The notes beneath the pieces are model-generated. The model was not told the origin of the DNA and searched no databases. It worked only from the letters and a program-made list of their open reading frames with translations. Position numbers and translations under genes: made by a program. Positions 36,164-49,252 of a stretch of DNA of 64,000 nucleotides are shown here, piece by piece (positions within the stretch are counted from its first letter, which is position 1; each line of letters begins with the position of its first letter). The DNA comes from Shinella sp. WSJ-2 (lineage in GTDB: Bacteria; Pseudomonadota; Alphaproteobacteria; Rhizobiales; Rhizobiaceae), in the NCBI RefSeq assembly GCF_003432075.1, contig NZ_QWBU01000005.1:124001-188000 (forward strand). Reading direction: 5' to 3'.

Positions 36164-37621
36164 TTAGCGCGGCAGCGTGGTTGCGCCCATCAGGGCTTCG
36201 TCGATGGCGCGGGCGGCCTGACGGCCTTCGCGGATCGCCCAGACGACAAGCGACTGGCCGCGGCGCACGTCGCCGGCCGTCCAGAGCTTTTCGACCGAGG
36301 TCTTGTAGTCGCGGTCGTTGGCGATGACGTTGGACGAACCACGCTTGTCGGTATTGATCGCAAGCTTTTCGCCGAGATCCTTCAGCACGCTGTCGGTAAA
36401 GGGACCGCGGAAGCCGATGGCGATGAAGGCGAGGTCGGCCTTGATGATGAACTCCGTGCCGGCGATCGGCTTGCGGCGATCGTCCACCTGGCAGCACTTC
36501 ACGCCGGTGAGCACGCCATCCTCGTCGCCGACGAATTCGAGCGTGCCGACCTGGAATTCGCGCACGGCCCCTTCTGCCTGCGAGGAGGAGGTGCGCATCT
36601 TGGTGGCCCAGAACGGCCAGACGGCGAGCTTGTCTTCCTTTTCCGGCGGCTGCGGGCGAATGTCGAGCTGCGTGACCTTCACCGCACCCTGTCGGAACGC
36701 CGTACCGACGCAGTCGGACGCCGTATCGCCACCGCCGACGACAACGATGTGCTTGCCACCGGCCACGATCGGATCGGACGGCCAGCCGACGCTGTCGATG
36801 TTCTCACGGCCGACGCGGCGGTTCTGCTGCACCAGATAGGGCATGGCGTCGTGCACACCCACGAGGTCGACGCCGGGAATGCCGGCATCGCGCGGGGTCT
36901 CCGAGCCGCCGCAATAGAGCACGGCATCATGCTCGGCGAGCATCTCGTCCATCGGCTTGTCGACGCCGACATTGACGCCGTAGTGGAACGTGACGCCTTC
37001 GCCACGCATCTGGTCGACGCGGCGGTCGATGAAGTTCTTCTCCATCTTGAAGTCCGGAATGCCGTAGCGCAGCAGGCCTCCGGCCTTGGATTCGCGTTCG
37101 TAGAGATGGACCTCGTGGCCGGCGCGGGCAAGCTGCTGGGCAGCCGCCATGCCGGCGGGGCCGGAGCCGATGACCGCGACCTTCTTGCCGGTCTTCACTG
37201 TTGCCGGCTGCGGCACGATATAGCCCATCTCATAGGCCTTGTCGGCGATCGCCTGCTCGACAGTCTTGATGGAGACCGGCGCATCCTCGAGGTTCAGCGT
37301 GCAGGCCTCCTCGCAGGGTGCGGGGCAGACGCGGCCGGTGAATTCCGGGAAGTTGTTGGTCGAATGCAGGTTGCGGATCGCCTCTTCCCAGTTGCCGTTA
37401 TAGACGAGGTCGTTCCAGTCCGGGATCTGGTTATGCACGGGACACCCGGTTGGGCCGTGGCAATAGGGAATGCCGCAGTCCATGCAGCGCGCGGCCTGCT
37501 TCTGGACCTCGGGGTCCGACATCGGGATAGTGAATTCGCGGAAATGGCGGATGCGGTCGGAGGCCGGCTGATACTTCGCCACCTGCCGGTCGATTTCCAT
37601 GAAACCAGTAACCTTGCCCAC
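36164..37621 (-). CDS. gltD: Glutamate synthase small (beta) subunit
   Basis: A 485-residue flavoprotein that feeds NADPH electrons to GltB. The N-terminal region carries Cys ligands for [4Fe-4S] clusters (CMDCGIPYC with Cys46, 49 and 54, Cys60 in GCPVHN, then CPAPCEEAC). An FAD-binding VIGSGPAGMAAAQ follows, then a NADP-binding VVGGGDTASDCVGTA and a final WTAGDVRRGQSLVVWAIREGR. It lies 135 bp downstream of gltB on the same strand, the normal operon order. Confidence 0.97.
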   Translation of the reverse strand: MGKVTGFMEIDRQVAKYQPASDRIRHFREFTIPMSDPEVQKQAARCMDCGIPYCHGPTGCPVHNQIPDWNDLVYNGNWEEAIRNLHSTNNFPEFTGRVCPAPCEEACTLNLEDAPVSIKTVEQAIADKAYEMGYIVPQPATVKTGKKVAVIGSGPAGMAAAQQLARAGHEVHLYERESKAGGLLRYGIPDFKMEKNFIDRRVDQMRGEGVTFHYGVNVGVDKPMDEMLAEHDAVLYCGGSETPRDAGIPGVDLVGVHDAMPYLVQQNRRVGRENIDSVGWPSDPIVAGGKHIVVVGGGDTASDCVGTAFRQGAVKVTQLDIRPQPPEKEDKLAVWPFWATKMRTSSSQAEGAVREFQVGTLEFVGDEDGVLTGVKCCQVDDRRKPIAGTEFIIKADLAFIAIGFRGPFTDSVLKDLGEKLAINTDKRGSSNVIANDRDYKTSVEKLWTAGDVRRGQSLVVWAIREGRQAARAIDEALMGATTLPR

Positions 37622-37756
37622 GTCAATAATCCTTGCTCAAGACGGCGCCTTGCGGCCCCGGACCGGTGCGCAGCTCCCCTGTCGCGCCGGCTAAGATGAA
37701 TTCGATCCGGATGCCGCTTCCCGCGCAGCCGGTCAGTGAAGGGAGTGGACCGCCGC

Positions 37757-42478
<4,722 letters not shown>

Positions 42479-42995
42479 CGTCGTCGTCCCTTCTGTGGGG
42501 CCCGCATCCTGCGGACATTCGTTTTCGCCCGTGTGACAGCGACCTGCCTTCCGGCAAGCCCGTCACCGAGCGCATTCTTCCTGAGCCTGATCGAACGGAT
42601 GGCCGACCAGATAACGATCATCGGACCATCCCGGCGTCGAACGGTGTGGAGCGCGCTGCTCCCTGTCCGGGCCATGTCCGGCGCATCCGCATCCCTGCAG
42701 GACGGCGCCGTTTCGGTCTTTTGACCGAAATAGGACAGTAGCCCTGTCCTATTTCACGAGTCCTATGCCAGAAACCTCCCGCCACCACAAGACCATCATG
42801 CCAAATAAACACCACCTCATGAAGAAAAATTACCCACTTTTTCGGAGCCTTGAAATTTAATTACGACTCCGCTCAAAAAAATTTCCGGAAGTTTCAATAT
42901 TTGGGAAAGCGCGTTTTTCACACCGATACGCCGATTGATTGACGGTGTTTCTGCATTATGGTCGTCGAAAACCGTCAATTCGCATTGGAAACAGT
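42479..42995. promoter_or_regulatory. Divergent gltB / threonine aldolase intergenic region
   Basis: A 517-bp gap with no convincing gene. The gltB-side third contains several weak stems. Two overlapping perfect inverted repeats lie at 42711-42755, and the ltaE-side third (42790-42960) is AT-rich and probably holds that gene's promoter. The gltB SD is GAAGGGACGACG. Confidence 0.6.
42711..42755. repeat. Two overlapping inverted repeats upstream of gltB
   Basis: First repeat: TTTCGGTC (42711-42718) with GACCGAAA (42723-42730), loop TTTT. Second repeat: GAAATAGGACAG (42727-42738) with CTGTCCTATTTC (42744-42755), loop TAGCC. They share GAAA at 42727-42730, so the two RNA hairpins cannot form fully at once. 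They could be an operator, a terminator/antiterminator pair in the gltB leader, or a shared structure. Confidence 0.6.
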
Positions 42996-44042
42996 ATGTT
43001 TTTCGCTTCCGACAACTGGGCAGGCGCCCATCCCGACATCGCAAAGAGCCTCGTCGATGCCTCCGGCGGCTTCGCCTCCGCCTATGGCACGAGCGATCTC
43101 GACAAGCGTGTGGAAAAGACCTTCTCGGAGATTTTCGAGCGCGATGTCGCCGTCTTCTTTGTCGGAACGGGCACGGCGGCCAATTCGCTGGCGCTGGCGA
43201 GCTTCAACCGGCCGGGCGGGCAGGTCTTCTGCCACCGCGAAGCGCATGTGAATGTCGACGAATGCAATGCGCCGGAATTTTTCGCCGCCGGCAGCAAGCT
43301 GGTGCCGATCGACGGCCCGGCCGGCAAGATCGCGCCGGACGCCCTTGCCGCCGCCATCGGCCGCTTCCCGCCGAATTTCGTGCATGGCGGCCAGCCGATG
43401 GCCGTCACCATCACCCAGGCCACCGAAGCCGGCACCGCCTATACGCTGGATGAGATTGCAGCGATTTCCGATGTCGTGAAAAAAGCCGGCCTGCCGCTCC
43501 ATATGGATGGCGCGCGCTTCGCCAACGCGCTTGCACATCTCGGCGCGACGCCGGCGGACATGACCTGGAAGCGCGGCGTCGACATCCTCTCCTTCGGCGG
43601 CACGAAGAACGGCTGCTGGTGCGCCGAGGCGCTGGTGCTGTTCGACACGTCCAAGGCGCAGCAGATGCATTTCCTGCGCAAGCGTTCCGCCCAGCTCTTC
43701 TCGAAGTCCCGCTTCATCGCGGCGCAATTCGACGCCTATTTCCGCGACGGCCTGTGGCTTGAGCTCGCCCGCCATTCCAACGGCATGGCCGCCCGTCTTG
43801 CCGCCGGCTTCGCCACGTCCGACACCGCCTGCCTCGCCTGGCCGACGGGCTCCAACGAGCTCTTCGTCATCATCCGCAACGACGCGATGAAGGCTTTGCA
43901 GGACAAGGGCGCCGTCTTCTACGACTGGCCGGCCGGGCCGGACGTCAAGGCGACGATGCGCGACGACGAAACGCTGATCCGCCTCGTCACGAGCTTTGCG
44001 ACAACGGAAGCCGACGTCGACAGTTTCCTCTCGGCACTTTGA
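42996..44042 (+). CDS. ltaE: Low-specificity L-threonine aldolase
   Basis: A 348-residue fold-type I PLP enzyme that splits L-threonine or allo-threonine to glycine and acetaldehyde. The N-terminus (MFFASDNWAGAHPDI) and the glycine-rich FVGTGTAANSLAL fit the family. LHMDGARFANAL supplies the Asp/Arg contacting PLP and SFGGTKNGCW holds the Schiff-base Lys. Length is typical. ATG 42996 was preferred to an upstream ATG at 42939 because the conserved start lies right after it. It converges on hsp20 with a shared terminator. Confidence 0.94.
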   Translation: MFFASDNWAGAHPDIAKSLVDASGGFASAYGTSDLDKRVEKTFSEIFERDVAVFFVGTGTAANSLALASFNRPGGQVFCHREAHVNVDECNAPEFFAAGSKLVPIDGPAGKIAPDALAAAIGRFPPNFVHGGQPMAVTITQATEAGTAYTLDEIAAISDVVKKAGLPLHMDGARFANALAHLGATPADMTWKRGVDILSFGGTKNGCWCAEALVLFDTSKAQQMHFLRKRSAQLFSKSRFIAAQFDAYFRDGLWLELARHSNGMAARLAAGFATSDTACLAWPTGSNELFVIIRNDAMKALQDKGAVFYDWPAGPDVKATMRDDETLIRLVTSFATTEADVDSFLSAL

Positions 44043-44052
44043 CACGAAAAAA

Positions 44053-44074
44053 GGCGGTGCCCTGCGGCACCGCC
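44053..44074. terminator. Terminator between ltaE and hsp20
   Basis: GGCGGTGCC (44053-44061) pairs with GGCACCGCC (44066-44074) over CTGC. On the minus strand it is followed by TTTTTT, making it a strong terminator for hsp20; on the plus strand CTCTTC follows. Confidence 0.88.
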
Positions 44075-44103
44075 CTCTTCACTCCCAATCGAAAGGCCGG
44101 AGC

Positions 44104-44565
44104 TTAGTTGCTCTGGGCTTCGATCTGCTTGGCTTCGCGGCTGACGGCGGCGATCTCGATACGGCGGGGCTTTGCGGCTTCCGGAATGTCGCGCAGGAGA
44201 TCGATGTGGAGAAGGCCGTTCTTCAGCGAAGCGGCGCGGACTTCCACATGATCGGCGAGCTGGAAGCGGCGCTCGAAGGCGCGCTTGGCAATGCCGCGGT
44301 AGAGATACTGGCTTTCGTCAGCCGTTTCGTCCTTCTTCTCGCCCTTGACGGTCAGCGCATGTTCGCGCGCCTCGATCGACAATTCGCTTTCGTCGAAACC
44401 GGCTACCGCCATGGTGATGCGATAGGTGTTTTCGCCGGTGCGTTCGATATTGTAGGGCGGATAGCTCTGGGCCTGATCGGGCTGGCCGAGGCTGTCGAGC
44501 ATAGTGAAGAGACGGTCGAAACCGACGGTGGAACGGTAAAGGGGGGAGAAATCGACGTGACGCAT
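44104..44565 (-). CDS. Hsp20 family small heat-shock protein
   Basis: A 153-residue alpha-crystallin-type chaperone that holds unfolding proteins. The N-terminal arm resembles IbpA ([18 protein letters not shown] and [23 protein letters not shown]), the crystallin core ends with [18 protein letters not shown], and the short tail has the RRIEI anchor (I-x-I type) for oligomerisation. This is the class A sHSP of rhizobia, usually controlled by an RNA thermometer. The ATG at 44565 has AAGGAGGACACC just upstream, and the leader can fold around this SD. Confidence 0.94.
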   Translation of the reverse strand: MRHVDFSPLYRSTVGFDRLFTMLDSLGQPDQAQSYPPYNIERTGENTYRITMAVAGFDESELSIEAREHALTVKGEKKDETADESQYLYRGIAKRAFERRFQLADHVEVRAASLKNGLLHIDLLRDIPEAAKPRRIEIAAVSREAKQIEAQSN

Positions 44566-44640
44566 GGTGTCCTCCTTCAGAGCAACGGTTGCGATCTTCC
44601 AAAAAGCCGCCCCTGATTTCAAAAAGGGTGCGGCCGGTTC
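44566..44640 (-). promoter_or_regulatory. ROSE-like RNA thermometer in the hsp20 leader
   Basis: On the minus strand the leader first forms a stable stem, GCCGC-A-CCC with GGG-GCGGC (44634-44606). It then has GTTGCTCTGAAGGAGGAC directly before the ATG, in which TTGCTCT can pair imperfectly with AGGAGGA of the SD through a hairpin with G-G and U-G mismatches. A U(U/C)GCU motif opposite the SD is the hallmark of ROSE elements, which melt on heat shock and free the SD in rhizobial sHSP genes. Assignment is by motif and context. Confidence 0.65.
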
Positions 44641-44813
44641 ATCCGGCTCCGTCCCTTGAAGTGGCGACGGAAACCTCGACGGACCCTTTCGGCGCCCGTG
44701 ACGATGAGATGGGAACGCGTTTTCGGGCGTTCAAGAGGCACAATGCAAATTGTATTGGATCTGGAACCGGGCACGAATCCCGGCATAGTGCTCCTGCGCT
44801 GGAGAGCCACGAT

Positions 44814-45347
44814 ATGACCGTTTTGCACACAAACCGGCTGACGCTTACCCCCTGCACGCCGGATGATTGCGCCGATTTCATCGCGCTCGAACGCGATCCT
44901 GATGTCATGCGTTTTCTCAACGGCGGCAACCCCGTCGATCGTGCGAATGCCGATCCCAACGCGACGTTCCTGATGCCCGACGGCACCGAGCCCTATGTCT
45001 GGACGGCGCGGCGCACAGCCAACGGCGCCTTCATCGGCTGGCTCTGCCTGTGGCCGGAGAGCACAGCGCTGGCCGAACTCGGATATCGCCTGCGCCGGGC
45101 GGACTGGGGCCAGGGGCTGGCAGCGGAAGGGGCACGAGCCCTGGTCGAATGGGGCTTCGAGGGCGGTGGCTATGACAGGATCGTGGCGACCACGATGGCG
45201 GTGAACCAAGCCTCGCGTCGCGTGATGGAAAAGCTCGGCATGCGCCACACGCGCACCGAACACATCGACTGGCCCGATCCCATCCCCGGCAGCGAGCAGG
45301 GCGAGGTCTGGTACGAGCTGGCCCGCGCGGATTGGCGCGGCACTTGA
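44814..45347 (+). CDS. GNAT family N-acetyltransferase (RimJ/RimL-like)
   Basis: A 177-residue GCN5-related acetyltransferase. TNRLTLTPCTPDDCADFIALERDP at the N-terminus is typical of the Acetyltransf_3/RimJ-L subgroup. The acetyl-CoA pyrophosphate loop appears as LRRADWGQGLAAEGARAL (R-x-x-x-G-x-G/A) and VNQASRRVMEKLGMRH is the conserved helix 4 block. The ATG at 44814 has CTGGAGAGCC upstream. Substrate is not predictable; neighbours give no help. Confidence 0.88.
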   Translation: MTVLHTNRLTLTPCTPDDCADFIALERDPDVMRFLNGGNPVDRANADPNATFLMPDGTEPYVWTARRTANGAFIGWLCLWPESTALAELGYRLRRADWGQGLAAEGARALVEWGFEGGGYDRIVATTMAVNQASRRVMEKLGMRHTRTEHIDWPDPIPGSEQGEVWYELARADWRGT

Positions 45348-45631
45348 CCTCTTATTCCCTCAAAAGATTTCGGCAGATGAACGCCGGATGAACGGCCGCT
45401 TCGGACAGCGTTCAGCTTCGCGCTGCTAGAACCGCAGCATCGGAAGCGAAAACTTCTGACGACCGGGGTGTAACGTCCCTTCCTCCCCGGTTAAATTGCG
45501 GCCGGACTGCATGTGCGCCACCCCCGTTGCCACATGCATCCGGCTTTTTTCTTTGACGGCGCCGGAGCGAGCGCCTATCCATCTTCCATAACACCATCTT
45601 TCATCGACGCTTGCCGAGACCTGTCTGCCAG
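45348..45631. other. Intergenic gap, nothing assigned
   Basis: The 284 bp between the acetyltransferase gene and the lysophospholipase-like gene contain an AT-rich start and a T-rich tract (CTTTTTTCTTTGACGG near 45544). No tRNA, terminator or convincing small gene was recognised; the downstream part should hold the hydrolase promoter. Confidence 0.4.
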
Positions 45632-46594
45632 ATGGATCCCATCCTCCACGCCACAGCCGACAATCCGGTTCCTGAAAACCACTTCGCCGGGTTTATGGAA
45701 GGCCGCGGCGGCGTGAAGATCCGCTATGCCGTGTTCCGCTCTAAACAGCGCGAAGCCAAGGGCACGGTCGTGCTGCTGGGCGGCCGCAGCGAATGCATTG
45801 AAAAATATTTCGAGACGATCAACGACCTGACGGCGCGCGGCCTGTGGGTCGCCACGTTCGACTGGCGCGGCCAGGGCGGTTCGGACCGGTTGCTCTCTCC
45901 GAGCCCCGCCGGCCATGTCGCCCGCTTTTCCGACTACGAGGCCGATCTCGCGCTCTTCCTCGAAAAGATTGTGCTGCCGGATGCCCGCCTGCCCTTCTAC
46001 ATCGTCGCCCATTCAACGGGCGCCCTCGTTGCCCTCTCGCAGGCGCCGGAGCTGGAAAACCGCATCGAGCGCATGGTGCTTGCCGCCCCCTTCATCGCGC
46101 TCGGCGGCCAGTCGATGAGCCAGCGCAAGATCACCGTCATCGCCCGCCTCGCCTCGCTGTTCGGCCTTGGCCGGCGCACCTTCCGCAAGGGCGCCCCATC
46201 GCTCGATTTCGCAAACAATGTCGTCACGTCGGATGCGCGGCGCTTCGCCCGCAACACGGCGATCTTCACCGAACATCCGGAACTCTCGATCGGCTGGCCG
46301 AGCGCGCGCTGGCTTAACGAGACGCTGAAGGCCATGGCGCGCGTGACGCATCAGGATCACCTGACGCGCATCCGCATCCCGACCCTCATTCTCTGCCCCA
46401 CCGCCGACAAGCTGGTGCCGCGCGAAACGATCGGCAACCTCGCCCGCATTTTCCGCGCCGCCCGCCTCATCGAGATCGACGGCGCAAAACATGAATTGTT
46501 CCAGGAATCCGACCGGTTCCGCGCCCAGGCTCTGGCTGCGATCGACGCCTTCATTCCCGGCAGCGACGCCGAGGAAACCAACCTCGGCGCCTGA
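45632..46594 (+). CDS. Lysophospholipase-like alpha/beta hydrolase (PldB type)
   Basis: A 320-residue serine hydrolase. The Hydrolase_4 pattern is clear: VVLLGGRSECIEKYFETINDL (oxyanion region), FDWRGQGGSDR, the nucleophile elbow VAHSTGALVAL, an acid in LILCPTADKLV and the final His in DGAKHELFQESD. Such proteins act on lysophospholipids or monoacylglycerols; in rhizobia they are often annotated as lysophospholipase L2. The ATG at 45632 was chosen over a TTG at 45611. No signal peptide is seen. It converges on the hisN gene with only five bases between stops. Confidence 0.88.
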   Translation: MDPILHATADNPVPENHFAGFMEGRGGVKIRYAVFRSKQREAKGTVVLLGGRSECIEKYFETINDLTARGLWVATFDWRGQGGSDRLLSPSPAGHVARFSDYEADLALFLEKIVLPDARLPFYIVAHSTGALVALSQAPELENRIERMVLAAPFIALGGQSMSQRKITVIARLASLFGLGRRTFRKGAPSLDFANNVVTSDARRFARNTAIFTEHPELSIGWPSARWLNETLKAMARVTHQDHLTRIRIPTLILCPTADKLVPRETIGNLARIFRAARLIEIDGAKHELFQESDRFRAQALAAIDAFIPGSDAEETNLGA

Positions 46595-46599
46595 TCACA

Positions 46600-47373
46600 T
46601 CAAGGATTCAGGATGGCCATGGCCTGATCGTAGACCGCGCGGCTGCCGGCCGCGATGATCTCGCCGCCATTTTCCGCCGGCCCGCCATCCCAGGTCGTGA
46701 TGATGCCGCCTGCCTGCTCGATGACGGGTATGAGGCCACCGACATCGTAGGGCTTCAGCCCGCATTCGACGACCAGATCGATATGTCCCGCCGCCAGAAG
46801 CGCATAGGCGTAGCAATCGACGCCGTAGCGGAACAGCCGCACCTTGTCCTGTACGGCCTCGAATCGAGTCCTGCCGCTATCCTTGAACAGATGCGGCGAC
46901 GTCGTGAACAGGATCGCATCCGACAGACTGTTGCAGGCGCGCGTCGAGAGAACCTTCTTGCCGTCGGGCCCGGCATAATGCGAGGCCTTGCCATCGGCGA
47001 AATAACGCTCGCCGGTGAAGGGCTGGTCGATCAGACCCATCACCGCTTCACCGTTGCGATAGAGGCCGATCAGCGTGCCCCAGACCGGTACGCCGGAAAT
47101 GAAGGCGCGTGTGCCGTCGATCGGATCGATGACCCAGACATATTCGCGATCGAGGCCGACCGAACCATGCTCTTCACCGAGAATGCCGTGATCGGGGAAA
47201 TGCTGTTCGACGAGCGCGCGAATCGCCGTCTCGGCGTTGCGGTCGCCCTCCGTCACGGGGTCGAAACCAGCTGCCTCCTTGTTGACGACATCGGCGCCGA
47301 CGCGAAAGCGCGGCAGGGTTTCCTTCTTGGCCGCCTCGGCAAGAAGGTCGAAAAAGGCACGATCAGGCAACAT
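46600..47373 (-). CDS. hisN: Inositol monophosphatase family protein, probable histidinol-phosphatase
   Basis: A 257-residue Mg2+-dependent phosphatase. The metal motifs are EEHGSVG (E-E), WVIDPIDGTRAF (D-P-I-D-G-T) and, near the C-terminus, YDVGGLIPVIEQAGG (W/Y-D-x-x-x). The subgroup with this spacing and the N-terminal FDPVTEGDRNAE matches alphaproteobacterial HisN-type enzymes, which dephosphorylate histidinol phosphate; a SuhB or inositol phosphatase role is the alternative. Start set at the ATG at 47373, since upstream extension has no similarity. The MmgR sRNA gene lies in the spacer behind it. Confidence 0.88.
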   Translation of the reverse strand: MLPDRAFFDLLAEAAKKETLPRFRVGADVVNKEAAGFDPVTEGDRNAETAIRALVEQHFPDHGILGEEHGSVGLDREYVWVIDPIDGTRAFISGVPVWGTLIGLYRNGEAVMGLIDQPFTGERYFADGKASHYAGPDGKKVLSTRACNSLSDAILFTTSPHLFKDSGRTRFEAVQDKVRLFRYGVDCYAYALLAAGHIDLVVECGLKPYDVGGLIPVIEQAGGIITTWDGGPAENGGEIIAAGSRAVYDQAMAILNP

Positions 47374-47512
47374 GGAGGCTCTCTCGAAGGGATTTTTCAC
47401 GCCTCTCAATACGGCATCGATGGGCAAAACGGAACCGGATTGACGCAAAAACGGCCTGATGGCGGACGCAATAATCTTGCTTACCGATTTGCAAACTTAT
47501 CCCGCAGTTGCG

Positions 47513-47541
47513 CTTGACTCTTGTGCGGCGCAACATTATCT
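47513..47541 (+). promoter_or_regulatory. Promoter of the mmgR sRNA
   Basis: CTTGAC (47513-47518), 17 bp, TTATCT (47536-47541). This closely fits the rhizobial housekeeping sigma consensus CTTGAC-N17-CTATAT and puts the start of transcription near 47548. Confidence 0.8.
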
Positions 47542-47547
47542 TTTCCT

Positions 47548-47628
47548 TACAGTCTTCACCGACTGTAAATACCCTCCTTGGGTGTTTCCTCCCTAGACTT
47601 GAACCGCGCCGCAAGCGCGGTTTTTTTT
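47548..47628 (+). ncRNA. mmgR: MmgR small RNA (alpha-r8 / Rfam suhB family)
   Basis: An sRNA of about 80 nt with three stems: TTACAGTC/GACTGTAA (47547-47568), ACCC/GGGT with a pyrimidine loop TCCTT (47571-47583), and the terminator AACCGCGC/GCGCGGTT (47602-47622) with eight T residues. The single-stranded stretch TTTCCTCCCT (47585-47594) is the near-invariant ten-base motif of the alpha-r8 family, able to pair with SD sequences. In Sinorhizobium MmgR limits polyhydroxybutyrate accumulation and binds Hfq. The family is called suhB because of its position near inositol-monophosphatase-like genes, as here beside hisN. Confidence 0.9.
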
Positions 47629-47643
47629 GAAAGGGAAGCAAGC

Positions 47644-48528
47644 CTATTCGGCGGCAAGCGCCCGGTCTGCGGCATATTCCTCGACATGCTCGGAAAAGTC
47701 CTGCAGGAAGGCGGAGATCGCCGTCTGCAGCACAGCAAAGTCCGGCCGCTTGGCGAGCGTCGTCTCATCGACGTAAAGCGCGCGGTTCACCTCGATCTGC
47801 AGGGCGTGCAGCCCTTTGGCGGGCCGACCGTAATGCTCGGTGATGAAGCCGCCGGCATAGGGCTTGTTGCGCACGACGGTAAAGCCCATGTCCTCCAGCA
47901 GTCGCATGGCCGTGCGCGACAGGTCGCCCGAGGCGCTGGTGCCGTAGCGGTCGCCGATAATGAAATCCGGCCGAAGCCCCGAGCCCGCCACACGGATATT
48001 GCCCGGCATGGAATGGCAATCGATCAGCACCGAAAAACCGAAGGCGAGATGCGTGCGCACGACGAGGCGGCGCAGGCAGTCGTGATAGGGCTTGTAGACC
48101 GTCTCTACCCGCTCCAGCGCCTCTTCGACGGGAAAACGATGACGGTAAATCTCCATATTCTCCGCCACGACCCGCGGTACGGTGCCGAGACCGCCGGCGA
48201 CGCGGATGGAATTGATATTGGCATAAGAGGGCAGCGCGCCGTCGAACATGCGCGGGTCGAGCTCGTAGGGCTCGCGGTTGACGTCGAGCCAGGCGCGCGG
48301 GAAATGCGCGATCAGCATCGGTGCGCCCAGCGCCGGCGCGACAGAAAACAGCTCGTCGACATAATGATCTTCCGAACGGCGAATACCGAGCGCATCCAGC
48401 CGCGACTGCGCGAGGAAGCCCTGTGGATAACGGCGGCCGCTGTGGGGCGAGTTGAAGACGAGGGGCACGCTCTGCGAAACCGGCTCCAGCACTTCGAAAT
48501 GGCTGTTTTCGCTTTGGGCCCCCGCCAT
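47644..48528 (-). CDS. N-formylglutamate amidohydrolase family protein (HutG-like)
   Basis: A 294-residue zinc amidohydrolase-like protein. Diagnostic blocks are LVFNSPHSGRRYP near the N-terminus, RSEDHYVDELF, RAWLDVNREPYELDPRMF, LIDCHSMPG with a likely metal-binding His and the closing ALQIEVNRALY. The family hydrolyses N-formyl-L-glutamate to formate and glutamate at the end of a histidine degradation branch; no hut gene lies nearby. It is a better match to the classical family than the copy at 8032. Its 3' end lies 15 bp from the convergent mmgR terminator. Confidence 0.9.
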   Translation of the reverse strand: MAGAQSENSHFEVLEPVSQSVPLVFNSPHSGRRYPQGFLAQSRLDALGIRRSEDHYVDELFSVAPALGAPMLIAHFPRAWLDVNREPYELDPRMFDGALPSYANINSIRVAGGLGTVPRVVAENMEIYRHRFPVEEALERVETVYKPYHDCLRRLVVRTHLAFGFSVLIDCHSMPGNIRVAGSGLRPDFIIGDRYGTSASGDLSRTAMRLLEDMGFTVVRNKPYAGGFITEHYGRPAKGLHALQIEVNRALYVDETTLAKRPDFAVLQTAISAFLQDFSEHVEEYAADRALAAE

Positions 48529-48719
48529 TATCGTCCTTTACCATGCCGTGAAATCATTGCGTCGCCCATGTTGCCAGCGGCATGCCCGCCTGTCCATACT
48601 GAGAACATTGGGCATAGGCCTTGCCCTGCCACATTCACCGGATATTTACCGGAATACGTTTGTGTATCAGAACCGCCCGTCCGCGGGCCGACAACCTTCA
48701 GCAATGGTTCCCGAACTCC

Positions 48720-49082
48720 ATGACACCCAAGATTCTCCTCGCCGAAGACGACAACGACATGCGCCGGTTCCTGGTGAAGGCGCTCGAAAAGGCAGGCTAC
48801 CAGGTGCTGTCCTACGACAACGGCGCCAGCGCCTATGACCGGCTGCGCGAGGAACCCTTCTCGCTTCTGCTCACCGACATCGTGATGCCGGAAATGGACG
48901 GCATTGAGCTGGCGCGCCGTGCCACCGAGCTTGATCCCGATCTCAAGGTGATGTTCATCACCGGCTTCGCCGCGGTCGCGCTGAACCCGGATTCCAAGGC
49001 TCCGAAGGACGCCAAGGTCCTGTCGAAACCCTTCCATCTGCGTGACCTCGTCGACGAAGTCAACAAGATGCTGGCCGCCTAA
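48720..49082 (+). CDS. cpdR: Single-domain response regulator CpdR
   Basis: A 120-residue receiver-only protein: EDDND (9-13) acidic pocket, phosphoacceptor Asp53 in LTDIVMPEMDG, Thr in MFITGFAAV and Lys in LSKPFHLRDL. Sequence and the C-terminal MLAA match CpdR. In Caulobacter and rhizobia unphosphorylated CpdR primes the ClpXP protease for cell-cycle substrates such as PdeA, and is inactivated through the CckA-ChpT phosphorelay. The final Ala-Ala is used for its own turnover in Caulobacter. It starts 191 bp from the divergent amidohydrolase gene and is followed by tRNA-Val. Confidence 0.95.
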   Translation: MTPKILLAEDDNDMRRFLVKALEKAGYQVLSYDNGASAYDRLREEPFSLLLTDIVMPEMDGIELARRATELDPDLKVMFITGFAAVALNPDSKAPKDAKVLSKPFHLRDLVDEVNKMLAA

Positions 49083-49134
49083 GCCACGGAAAAGACCACA
49101 AAAACGGCGTATAAAAAAAGCTACAAAAAGCCTA

Positions 49135-49165
49135 TTGACGCCGCCGGATGTTTTGTGGTCTATGC
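49135..49165 (+). promoter_or_regulatory. Candidate promoter of tRNA-Val
   Basis: TTGACG (49135-49140) lies some 38 bp before the tRNA; CTATGC (49160-49165), resembling the rhizobial CTATAT box, follows at a slightly long spacing. Plausible but not optimal. Confidence 0.45.
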
Positions 49166-49177
49166 CCCTCATCGGAT

Positions 49178-49252
<75 letters not shown>

